From positions 248,001 through 312,000 of the forward strand of contig JAOTOM010005049.1 in the NCBI GenBank assembly GCA_034440615.1: a DNA stretch of 64,000 nucleotides, in the 5' to 3' direction. Positions 12,601 to 25,431 of the stretch are shown here, one piece after another; positions within the stretch are counted from its first letter, which is position 1; each line of letters opens with the position of its first letter. Origin of the DNA: Ashinkailepas kermadecensis. Taxonomy: Eukaryota; Arthropoda; Thecostraca; Neolepadidae. The notes under the pieces were generated by a model. That model was not told where the DNA came from and did not search any database. It was given only the letters and a program-made list of their open reading frames with translations. The translations under genes and the position numbers were made by a program.

Positions 12601-15600
12601 GGGTAGGGGGGGGGCGTCAGATGTCGATACACGGCGTATCGATTGTGTCGCTTCACTTGTTCTATAACTAATGTGGTGATTAAGACGGCCGTTTGTAGTC
12701 GGGGCCATGATAATGCATCGCGTGGGTGGCATGCGACGATTTCGGTGCCGCGAAGCGTCCAGGGCCGGCGCTTGTGTTCCGTGTCGACCTGACCCGCACG
12801 GTGCCCCGGACACTGAGGGGCACCGCAGATAACAATGGCCGCTGGTCATTGTGCGCTGTCGCAACTTTGAATCGTCGATAATGCATAGATCAAAGCAGTC
12901 GCGGGGCGCTGCTCACAATGTTCACGAGCACGCGCCTATTCTGGTTATATTGTGATCATACTACAATCCCATTAACGACATGGCGAGTTTCGTATTGCTG
13001 ATCTGGTATTGCATAGTAGAGGCGACAAATACTGAACATTTTGGAACCGAGGCACGAGACATGCCGACCTGATGCGACCAAGCCCAGTCTGACCCGGTCA
13101 CAATGAACTGCAACCCGATCAAAAGACCAGTATGTTAACTACATGTTTTGCATATAAAGTAGCACCATTGGATTTTCTGCTTAATTAGGGTCTTGAAAAT
13201 AGACCTTTTATCACGACTTCCTTTTCCCATTGGCAGGTATTGATGGCAACAACACGATAGTTACAAACAATTTTTAAACTCATATTAGGTGCTCATCTTA
13301 CTCATTATTCACCATTCTCAATCTAAGGAAGGAGCAAAATGAAGAAGAAGCACGACCCAAGCTTTGATTCATTCATGAAATCATCTGTAAGATGCTATAC
13401 CATGTGTTTAATAATCATTACATGCCACTACCGGACTCAAATATCCAAACTACAATATTCTTCAGGCTTCAATCGTCATGGTAATCTATTATACAGGCAA
13501 TATACCTAATATGTAACACACCGCTCACTACATGCAAGATTTTAGTCTCATTCTTCTATTAGATTCGCAATTCAAAACTTAGTATTCTTAATTATGCGAA
13601 GTTCAGATTACATCATATGTAACCTATCTTCCATGGTCCGATTGCTTGCACCACAACCAGTGGTTGCGCCCTTTAAGCCTTCATACTACACTCCTTGATA
13701 TTAAGAGGACTTGGTGTTAGCTGTAAGCTACCGCGCATAAAACTCAAGTGAAGAGTAATTAGTGAATGCATTGACAGCAAAATCAACCATGGAACAGCAC
13801 CATGCATCGAAGAAATTAATGGCAACCAAGCTCCCGTTGACATAATTAGTGCCCTTTAATTAGTGCTATCACCATTAAAGGTTTGCTGAATGGCTGGGTG
13901 CATGAAAATCAGTTGGTTAGCTTTGATCGTCTTCTTCTCCTTTTGCTTAGTTCATTTGATGCAGCAAGTACAGAGTAGAAGCATGCTCCTACAGTTTTAT
14001 TTAACAAGTGAACTATTAGCCAAAGCGAGGTAGTATGGTTTCATGGAAGCATATTTCTCTAATGTACTTCAGCTAAATGTATTCAAAACATATCACTCTG
14101 GAAATATTTAGCAATACATTCGTGCAATACAGTAAGCTTACTAGCTACTGTATTTCAGCCTTAGCCTGCAGGCAATCGGCATGACAGTGCGCCACCGTGA
14201 CGGGAGCCCACACGAACCCAGCTCAGTCGTAAAGTTGGCAATGCGAGGTTGGAAATCTCACCAAAAGGATCCGCACTTTCCGTGATATCAAACTGTTGTT
14301 GATTATGTTCCACCCGTTGTGACAGTGGCCTCGTGGCGTGCCAGCAGCGCCTTGTTCCCGTCGGTCGTGTGTGGACACGGTGTCCACCACGCCCGGCGTG
14401 GAGCGTAGAACAGCGCCCAGTTCCTGCCGGGCGTGTGTGCACAGTGTCCACCACGACAGGCTTGTGCACACATGGTGTCCACCACGCTCGGAGTGGAACG
14501 TGGAGCGGTGGCGCGCCAGCAGCGCCTTGTCCCTGCCGGGCATGTGTACATACACACGGTGTCCACCACGCCCGGTGTGGAGCGCGGAGTGTGGAGCGTG
14601 GAGCGGTGGCAGCACCTTGTCCCTGCCGGGCGTGTGTACATCCACCCGGTGTCCACCACGCCCGGTGTGGAGCGCGGAGTGTGGAGCGTGGAGCGGTGGC
14701 AGCACCTTGTCCCTGCCGGGCGTGTGTACATCCACCCGGTGTCCACCACGCCCGGTGTGGAGCGCGGAGTGTGGAGCGTGGAGCGGTGGCAGCACCTTGT
14801 CCCTGCCGGGCGTGTGTACATCCACCCGGTGTCCACCACGCCCGGAGTGGAGCGTGGAGCGGTGGCAGCACCTTGTCCCTGCTGGCCGTGTGTACATACA
14901 CCCGGTGTCCACCACGCCCGGTGTGGAGCGCGGAGTGTGGAGCGTGGAGCGGTGGCAGCACCTTGTCCCTGCCGGGCGTGTGTACATACACCCGGTGTCC
15001 ACCACGCCCGGTGTGGAGCGCGGAGTGTGGAGCGTGGAGCGGTGGCAGCACCTTGTCCCTGCCGGGCGTGTGTACATCCACCCGGTGTCCACCACGCCCG
15101 GTGTGGAGCGCGGAGTGTGGAGCGTGGAGCGGTGGCAGCACCTTGTCCCCGCCGGGCGTGTGTACATCCACCCGGTGTCCACCACGCCCGGTGTGGAGCG
15201 CGGAGTGTGGGGCGTGGAGCGGTGGCAGCACCTTGTCCCTGCCGGGCGTGTGTACATCCACCCGGTGTCCACCACGCCCGGAGTGGAGCGCGGAGTGTGG
15301 AGCGTGGAGCGGTGGCAGCACCTTGTCCCTGCCGGGCGTGTGTACATCCACCCGGTGTCCACCACGCCCGGTGTGGAGCGCGGAGTGTGGGGCGTGGAGC
15401 GGTGGCAGCACCTTGTCCCTGCCGGGCGTGTGTACATCCACCCGGTGTCCACCACGCCCGGAGTGGAGCGCGGAGTGTGGAGCGTGGAGCGGTGGCAGCA
15501 CCTTGTCCCTGCCGGGCGTGTGTACATCCACCCGGTGTCCACCACGCCCGGTGTGGAGCGCGGAGTGTGGAGCGTGGAGCGGTGGCAGCACCTTGTCCCT

Positions 15601-18600
15601 GCCGGGCGTGTGTACATCCACCCGGTGTCCACCACGCCCGGTGTGGAGCGCGGAGTGTGGAGCGGTGGCGCGCGACGACCATAAACCAGCGGCGGCGACG
15701 CGCCGCGATCGTATCGGCGCCATCCGTCTGGCAGCCGGCGGGTCCGACGAGCACGCCGTGCGCGCTGCTCCGGTCACCTGGGCGCGCCTCGTGCCGACGC
15801 GGCACGCCGGACGACCGACCGCACACGCGGCGGCCATGCTGCGTCACTGCTCGGCGACACCGCGCCATCAATTGTCGCCGCGCGTCGGCCATTGATACGG
15901 CGGTCGGCAAAGGCGGCTACGCGGCTGCTGTACGCTGTGCTAATCGCAGCGTGTGACCGCCGGCTGGAGAATTGGAAGTTGGCGGACGCCTGGCCGATGC
16001 AGCTTCTTTCGTGCTATTTTTCATTCCGTGTGACAGTATGTTCCAGGTTTGTGAAGTTTCGTGCACGAAGCGAGCAATCCCAAAGTAATGCAATTGCATT
16101 TTCACCACAAACGTTGGAGGAACGAACTCTCTGTATTCGCACAATTGCAGGGACGATCAAAATCTGTGTGGAACGTCTGAAATTCGATCTGAAATCATCC
16201 GCATTAAAAGGGGTTGAATTAAATTGGCGTTCCTATCAATTCAGCGATGATCTCATGTCAATTCCCAGTCATTTTCAGAATGACTAGCTTCAGCCAAACC
16301 GTTCATAAAAGTACCGTGGGCTTCCGTTGCCACCACGGTTCCGCTGCCATTAGGCGGGCATTCCTGTTGCATTACCCTAGGTCTCGGCGAATAAAAGAGC
16401 TGTTTATTAATCTGTTGTCTCGCCTACAAAGATTCAGGTGTGAAACCGTTATGATATTGTTGTCCGCCCGCTCTACTTATCGCATCTGTGTCTTGACTTT
16501 GCTCAAGACACAGATATATGGCCATAGTCCGGAAATAGGTAAGTGCAGCCCTGATGGCAACCCCCGTGCCGGCGGCAGCCTCCTGAACGCTCGAGATGAG
16601 CCGCCCTTCACAAATGCACACCCAAAACAAAAAACAACCTTCACTCGCGCCGTGCGGCGCTTCGTTTAATGTGCAAGCGAAACAATGATTCGAAAGACCA
16701 CTTTCCGTGTTGTCCTGTTCCTGGTTGCGAAGTGCTTTGACCCGACTTCACGCCAATCTTGCCTGCTGTGCGCATGTGTGTCTGACTGCAGGTGCCTGCG
16801 TAGGCCAAGCTCGGGCCCGACCTGCCCGGGTGTGGACATGAAATGCCCCTGGTCAGGAGGGTCAGGAGCCACCGCGGCTGCCACGCTCAGTAGGATTGCA
16901 GAAGGGATTGTACGGTATGAATGGAGTTCAAACCGAATTCAAATACTTGTCGAGAAGTGTAATGAACCCTTCTGCAATCGTCATGAAACGATTGCAACTC
17001 ATGATTGCTAATACTGGAAGCCAAATCCTGATCGTCACTGCGGTTTGTGTGGCTCCGCTTCTTTAAGTGCATTCACACACGCTTGTAAGACCATTGCCCT
17101 GCAGTATTGGGTCAGTTGTGCAACACTTTGTAAATGAACCGTTATATTTGCCATGTGAGACGCTATCCTCTAATGTACCAATTAGTGTTTTTCCTATTGA
17201 TGAAACTAATTGTACTCTGATTGTCAGTCAATATCGAAGTTTGCCTACACTCAAATTATGCTTGTCTGATTATTATCATGATCATTGACCATATTTCTCG
17301 AAAACCACAACGATCCTGAATGCCTCTCAGCCAATATCAGACACGGCGCATTTCAAAGAAAACAAAAAAATGCATGAATTTTACATGTAATCACCGTTGA
17401 GCTGCCATCATATCTCCTCAACTTTTGCCCATAAAAGTCAGCGAAGGCAGTTTACAGCCGCGTCTTTGCTGTCACGCATCCGCAAACAGCGGCTCAATAA
17501 TTTCTCGCTACACGGGTTTTGGCTTAAGGGATCGACTCGTCACGCCAGGAAATATGACACCGAAGTTATTCCGCTGCTTATTTATCGCATCTGATTTGCA
17601 AATACCGCCTCAGTCATGTATGCCTGACGACAGAAGCCGACTCTGCCTTATCTCGACCGTTTATCTGAACGCCTCGGCTGCTGAAAAGTCACCCGGCAGA
17701 CTTAGCACTTCCGCTGCTGACAAACAGAAACAGTCCCACCCGCTCTAGCACGGCACGGTCCTGTCCCACCTGGACCCCATGTTACCCTACCTGGGGCGTA
17801 CGCTATCTCACCTGGACCCCATGTTATCCTACCTGCGGCGTACGCTATCTCACCTGGACCCCATGTTTTCTCACATGTTCTCTATGTTATCCCACCTGGG
17901 CACCATGTTATCACACATGGCCCCATGCTATCCCATTTATGCCCTATTATCCCACCTGGGTCCCATGTTATTCCACATGGCCCATATGTTGTCACATATG
18001 GGCCTCATGTTACACAAAATGGCCCCCACGTTATCCCACATGGCCCATATTTTATCACATATGGACACATGTTATCCCATATGGGCCCTATGTTGTCACC
18101 ACTTGGTTACATGATATTCACCTGGGTCTCATGTTATCCTACCTGGGTCCTATGTTGTCACTCCTGGACCCTATGTTACCCCACCTGGACCATATGTTGA
18201 TACACCTGGTCCCATGTAATCCCACCTGGGCCCCATGTTGTTCTATCTGAGCCCCATGCTATCCCACCTGGCCGTTAGGTTGCCACACCTGGGCCCCACG
18301 ATATCCCACCTAAGCTCAATGTTATCCCACCTGGGCGCTACGTTATCCCACCTGGGTCCCATGTTATCCCATATTCACCTCATGTTCAAGCTCAAGACAA
18401 AGATGGACATCGTCTCCTGCCTGGAGGGGCAGACACCAGCCACCCACGCCGTCCTCAGCGTATTAACCTTCACCACAGCACATCGACGCTGGCGTTAATG
18501 CACGCGCGGATAATTTACAATGGCCTAATTAATTTACTGTGCCATTATCTATTATTGTTCGGTGCCGAGGCGGACTCGGAGGTGGTCGCTGGCTGTGGCT

Positions 18601-21600
18601 GGCGCCCCGCGGTGCCTGCCGCGCCCCGGCTGCACTGAACCCCTGCTGCAGAGGTGGTCCCCGTGCGCTGCAACGGTCCCTCAGCTGCGGCGGTCCCCTG
18701 CTCCGCACACTCTGCGCAGCGGTGATCCCCACTCGGTGCAGCGGTTGCCTCGACTGCGGGCATCCCTGCAGCCGTGAATGTGTCGGTCCGGCTGGTCGCC
18801 TGGCTGGAGTAGGCCTTGCGGTGGAGTAGGACCGCTGGGTTGAACACGACCGCCCGGTCCGGTGGCATCCCTCTCGGACACTGGAACGCGACCGCCCGGA
18901 CCGGTGGCATCCCTCTCTGACACTGGAACACGACCGCCCGGTCCGGCGGCATCCCTCTCGGACACTGGAACACGACCGCCCGGACCGGTGGCATCCCTCT
19001 CTGACACTGGAACACGACCGCCCGGTCCGGCGGCATCCCTCTCGGACACTGGAACACGACCGCCCGGACCGGTGGCATCCCTCTCGGACACTGGAACTGG
19101 ATCGAGCCGGACGGACGCAGAGGAGACAAAGTTGGCGACGCTGCCGCCTAGTGGCTGGCTCAGAGTCGGTGTCGATGGGGCTCCAGTGTCAGCTCGAGCT
19201 CGGGGTATGGGCCTCAGTGGCAGCTCGAGCTCAAAATGTGGGCCTCGGTGGGTCGGAGTCAGTGCCAATGTTGCTTCAGTGGCAGCTCGAGCTCGGAGTG
19301 TGGGCCTCAGTGGGTCGGAGTCAGTGCCAATGTTGCTTCAGTGGCAGCTCGAGCTCGGAGTGAGGGCCTCAGTGTGTCGGAGTCAGTGCCGATGGGACCT
19401 CAGTGGCAGCTTGCCATCCATGCGTGATGAAAGGTATTGGAGGAGCCGGGTGTCACGCAGTGAAGAGCGGCTGTGGGTGGCCTTTTAATATGTGGGCGAC
19501 ACTGACGTCGGTTGCGGGATGGTATTTGACAGGTGGGCGATATTGGCGTTGGTTGCGGGATGGTGTTTTACATGTGGGCGATATTGGCGTTGGTTGCGGG
19601 ATGGTATTTGACATGTGGCCGATGCTGACGTCGGCCGTGTGGTACCAGAGGCCGGGCGTTCGTGACTTACCGGTATGGCGAGTCTCTGTGTCGTGGCCGC
19701 ACCGACACGTGTACCGTGATTACTGTTCAGTCGAGTCGAGGTTTACGTATATCAGTGCAACATTTGGTTGATTTTTTAATCGTAGGCCTTCAACTCTGAA
19801 CATATAATTCCAGTTGAAATGACGATCACGGCCGTCGATGGGAAAACTCTTACCAACACAGTCATGATCTTCGTGTGCTTGCCCAGCTGATCGTCGGTGC
19901 AGTTGGGTGATCACAGCCGATATGTGACCCCCCGTTCGGTTTCAGTCGCCGCTGACCGACGTACGTGACTCGTTCCACCCCCTGAGGCGCCTCGTCGGTC
20001 CACTGGCCCCCGATGAGATGGCTCAGGAGAAGATCGCGCGTGTGTACCGCGACCAGCTGGCCAAGATGATGGCACAGCGGCCAGATCTCAGCGCCGGCTT
20101 TCCCATGGACCACTACCAGAGGTAGGTTCAGTGTAAATCGTCCCGACGTGCCCGCTGAGATCCTGAAGTGCGCTCCGACCAGGTGGACATATTTCAGTCG
20201 TGTGTGTTTTGTAAATGTCAGAGGGACAGCCAAGGTAGAGTCGGGGTCCCGCGGCTCTACCTTGGTTTCGTCGGGCCCCCTTAAGAAACTCCTGGTTGCG
20301 CCACTGGTAAGTGTGCTGAGTGTACCGTTGTTGTTCAGGCATGCTTCATTGTTCCCACCGCGGCGCGACGCATGCGGTCAGCGTGCTGTATGCAGACGTA
20401 ACGCTAAAGGTGCGCTCTTCATTGTAACCCTGTTGGTGTATGTTTGTGCTGTGAGCAGCGCACACTACACACGCGTCCGAGTCAGTGTGGACGCCCGTGA
20501 AGTATCTGGTCACAGATGTGTGTTCGCAATTTGTGCAGAGTTGACGGCGGTCTGGTCAGGTCGCACACCACGTAATTATATACATGCTCCATCCGTACTG
20601 TTTATTTCCTCGGCGTAAATGCAAGCCATCGAGTCTCGTCCATCGAGCAATGCGTGCATGCCAACACGGCAGCTAGAACGCATGCATCAGACCTTGTAAA
20701 GGGCTGCACGATTCGCGGTTGTCACATTTATCAATCAGCCCCGCATGTTTCAACGCTGCAGTGAAACAAATGTGTACGCTCCAGGCGGAGGCACCCGGTC
20801 CGCATAACATGGCGACATCTCAATGCATCACTGCAGCCGACCGGCACCCGAACCCACCGCGCAAGATGGATGTTTGCCAGCCGCCGGCCTGCCACGCCCC
20901 TCGATGGCAGCGGTGTTTCATGCACTGAATATCAGTGAATTCACGTTGCTAGTTGTGGCTCAGGGTCATGCTAATTGTGGCTCAGGGATGGCTAGCGGGG
21001 GAGAACTAGTCCCCCATACACGTACTTTCGGCATTACCCCCTCTGACTGGAGAGATGCGCCCCTCTGACTGGAAAAGGGAGCTTGCACATGATGTTCCAG
21101 TGCATCTTTCCCCGTCAAATTTTAGTACATATTCTAAAATGTTCTTTTATTCATTTATGTTATTATATTTATTTTATTTTATTGATGTTATTTTATTTAT
21201 TTTATTTTATTCATTTTATATTATTTATTTTATTTTTACTTCTTTTCTATTATTTAGTTTATATAATGTATTATTCATTCATTTATTCCTATTTAATTAT
21301 ATTTCATTGTTTAAAAATATTAGCACTTCACGTTTCCTCTTCTCCTTTCAGTACAAAAGACGCCCACCCAGGTGCACCCGAGTGCACTCCCTCGCCCTTA
21401 AAATGTTATGTCAGTGGCGCCCCTCTGGGGTATGGCGCCGCCCCCTGAACGTCGTCCCTGCGCTCCCTTTTCCTGCTGCCCTTACGCCTCTGCTCAGGGT
21501 GATGGGCAAGTCGGCCTGTCACGACTGCGTCAACACAGCCGATCTACGACGCTGTGCACAATCGCGTGCTTGGTTCTGTTGACAACAATGACATGTTTGG

Positions 21601-24600
21601 TTCTGTTGGTGGCAATTGCATGTTTGGTTCTGTTGGTGGCAATTGCATGCTTGGTTCTGTTGATGACTATTGAATGCTTGGCTCCGTTGATGGCAATTGC
21701 ATGCTTGGTTCTGCTGATGGCAATCGCACAGGTTCGGTTGTTTGAGAGTAGGGCGTCATCAGTCGTCAGCCCATCCCACTGTGGGATGACCTCCAGTTGG
21801 CTCCTGGCAGCTGGCCGTGTCAGGAATCAACTGCAATCGCCGCACGAGACACATATCGAGGCAGGTGTCGAGATGCTGCTGACATGAAGCCACATCAACA
21901 CCCCCTCCCCTCCATATTCACGTTTCACCTCGCGCGTCACTCCTTTTAATGTACATGTGACGTCACAACAGTAGTCCTCGATTCGTGGACGTCACATCAC
22001 AGTAGTCCACGATTGGGTGTTCGCCAGCGACGACGACCAGCACGAGACACGCTCGACGCAGGGCGCGCCACCTGTCAGCGTCCACACGCTAGTGGAACGT
22101 ATAGCGCCGGTTAAATCAGCCCGCCGAGTCACCCGAAGCGGCAAGTTCATCAACTCTAGGCACAACACCAACTGTGCGGAGCCCGCTTCCCCAGTGGTAT
22201 CTGGCCAAGTGTCGGTGATGGGTGTGCCGGAGCGAGGTAGTCCCTCTGTCCCTCTGTCCCTCTGTCCCTCTGTCCCTCTGTCCCTCTCTCCCTCTGTCCC
22301 TCTGTCCCTCTGTCCCTCTGTCCCTCTGTCCCTCTGTCCCTCTGTCCCGCTGTCCCTCTGTCCCTCTGTCCCTCGCTTGGCATCTGTCTGCACTGTCTGA
22401 TCTTCGTCTACTCCTGCCTTACCGCAGTCTTCCGTATGACCCCAGCCCGCTTCTGTTGCCCAGACTGCGGTCGCCCGAGGAGATGCGCGTGGCGATCGAC
22501 CTGTACAACCAGGAGCTGGTGCGGCACATGCAGCGACACCACCAGGCGAACGGCGCGGCGCCGCAGGACTTGAGCAGCCGCGCCGAGCGCAGGGACGACG
22601 TCGCCGCCGACGCCGCCCCGGCTCACACCCACGTGCGGCGACAGCCGGAGCAGGAGACACACGGTGAGCGCAGGGCTGCGAGTTGCCAGCGTGCGCGGCG
22701 CCGTACACCGACGGACGCCGGCGGGGTCCTGTACCGGGCCCGGTAAACAAGCGTGGATTTGTTTGTGGGCTTTGTGTGGGATTTGTTGCTAGTGCGCGTT
22801 GGAAGCTGGTCGGAAATGCCTTCCGGCAGACGCTTGCGCCTGTGCAGCTCTATATGTATATATAGCTTGGTAAGGTACCTGGCCACGGTGATGTTGTCTC
22901 AATGTGTTCATTATATGACAATCATTTGTCAAAGTTTACCCGTAGAGGCATACACAGGCGGAGAATGTGGTATGGCGGGCATTGCAATGGTCACACCAAC
23001 TTTCCGTCATGGCCCTTGTATTTTTAAGGCAATTCGAACAATTTCACCGGTTGAACCGTTGAATCTACAACATTCAGAAGCGAAAAAGTAAACACAGACG
23101 TGACAGCCACATATTCCACAGCTTTTGGTATTACTTCTTATAATAATGGTAGACACTTTGAAAACGCTTCAAGATCATTGCCCCAGATATTGATAACATC
23201 CTCCATTTTCGCATACACAATGTAAGTGCAATTCACACTGCAGAAAATGGTCTTGTTTGAGCAGCTTGAAACGTGCCTACAAAGGTAAATAATGTATAAA
23301 CAACCAAGTAAGTCCAGGAATCAATGTTCAAACAAATGTCCCCCTCCTGAGAGGTGGTAGGACCCCCAAGAATCGCACCGAGGTTCAGAAACATTGCGTG
23401 GGGTCACAAAAAATCACGCTGAAGCGGCTACATAATCTCGCCGGGGCTCCAAAATCGCGCCGAAGCACCCAAAATCGTGCTAGGAGCCCACAAATTCCCG
23501 TCAGGGTCCCCCAAGAATCGGATCATGTTCCCAACTAAGTACAGCGAGGCCCCGAGACTCGCACCGAAGCTCGAAGAATCATATTGGGGCCCCATAAAAT
23601 CGAGCTGGCGTCCAACAAATTCGGAACGGGTCCCTAAACAAGTCTCGTCGGGCCTAAATAAATGCAATGGGGCCCTGAAAAATCACGCCGAGGCCCCAAA
23701 GATCGTGCTGCGGCCCCACAATTTCCGTTGGGGCCCAAAATAATTTGCTACGGGGTTCCAACTAAGTACAATGGGGTCCGCAAACTCGCGCAGGGGCCCG
23801 AAAAATCGCGAGCGAGATCCGAAAAATCGCGCTGGCGCTCAACAAATTCCAGTCGAGGTCCAAAAAAATCAGGTCGGGGGCACGAAATGCATACAGCGGT
23901 ATCCCAAAAGCTCGCACAGGCCCGAGAAATCGTGCCGGTATCCCCCCCCCACCACCACTACCACCACCAATCGCGCTGAAGACTCATAGATTCCTACCGG
24001 GGCACTAAACTTTGCATCGGAGTTGCCCAAAAGGATCTCCGGGGACCCAGTAGCATCAACCCGGGCTCAGAAAATCGCTCCTAAGCACCTAAAATCGCAC
24101 CATAGCCTCCAACAAATCGCTGAAACCGAAGCCGAAGCTGAAGCCAACTTCGCCCCATGTCTCTTAGCCTATGTCTCTGTCTGGGCTTTACTGTAGCCTG
24201 TCCAGCTAGGTCTCAGCGTGACTGCAGTTTGTCTAGTCAGATATCGGCATGATTTGTCTAGTTAAGTCTTAGCGTGACTGCAGTTTGTCTAGTCAGGTCT
24301 CGGCGTGACTGCGGTTCGTCTAGTCAGGTACCGGCGTGACTGCAGTCTACCCAGCTCGGTCTGGGCGTGGCTGCGGTTCGTCTAGTCAGGTCTCGGCGTG
24401 ACTGCGGTTCGTCTAGTCAGGTACCGGCGTGACTGCAGTCTACCCAGCTCGGTCTGGGCGTGGCTGCGGTTCGTCTGGTCAGGTCTCGGCGTGACTGCGG
24501 TTCGTCTAGTCAAGTACCGGCGTGACTGCAGTCTACCCAGCTCGGTCTGGGCGTGGCTGCGGTTCGTCTGGTCAGGTCTCGGCGTGACTGCGGTTCGTCT

Positions 24601-25400
24601 AGTCAGGTACCGGCGTGACTGCAGTCTACCCAGCTCGGTCTGGGCGTGACTGCAGTTTGTCTAGTCAGGTCTGGGCGTGGCTGCGGTTCGTCTAGTCAGG
24701 TACCGGCGTGACTGCAGTCTACCCAGCTCGGTCTGGGCGTGGCTGCGGTTCGTCTAGTCAGGTCTCGGCGTGACTGCGGTTCGTCTAGTCAGGTACCGGC
24801 GTGACTGCAGTCTACCCAGCTCGGTCTGGGCGTGGCTGCGGTTCGTCTAGTCAGGTCTCGGCGTGACTGCGGTTCGTCTAGTCAGGTCTCGGCGTGACTG
24901 CGGTTCGTCTAGTCAGGTACCGGCGTGACTGCAGTCTACCCAGCTCGGTCTGGGCGTGGCTGCGGTTCGTCTAGTCAGGTACCGGCGTGACTGCAGTCTA
25001 CCCAGCTCGGTCTGGGCGTGGCTGCGGTTCGTCTGGTCAGGTCTCGGCGTGACTGCGGTTCGTCTAGTCAGGTACCGGTGCGACTGCAGTCTACCCAGCT
25101 CGGTCTGGGCGTGGCTGCAGTTTGTCTAGTCAGGTCTCGGCGTGACTGCGGTTCGTCTAGTCAGGTACCGGCGTGACTGCAGTCTACCCAGCTCGGTCTG
25201 GGCGTGGCTGCGGTTCGTCTGGTCAGAGCTCGGCCTGGCTGCAGTCTACCCAGCGTGTCTGGCGAATGTTCCGCGCTAACCGGCCGCCCTCTGTCTCCAG
25301 CCGCGCCGGCCGCCAGCCCGCCGTGCCTGCCCGGCGGTCTGATGCCGACCCTGCACCCAGCCGGCTTCTTCATGCACTCGGCCGCTGCCGCCGCCGCCGC

Positions 25401-25431
<31 letters not shown>

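Noticed and set aside
14161..15956. Four overlapping open frames of about 450-560 codons
   Set aside because: Artefacts of the 90-bp array (divisible by 3).
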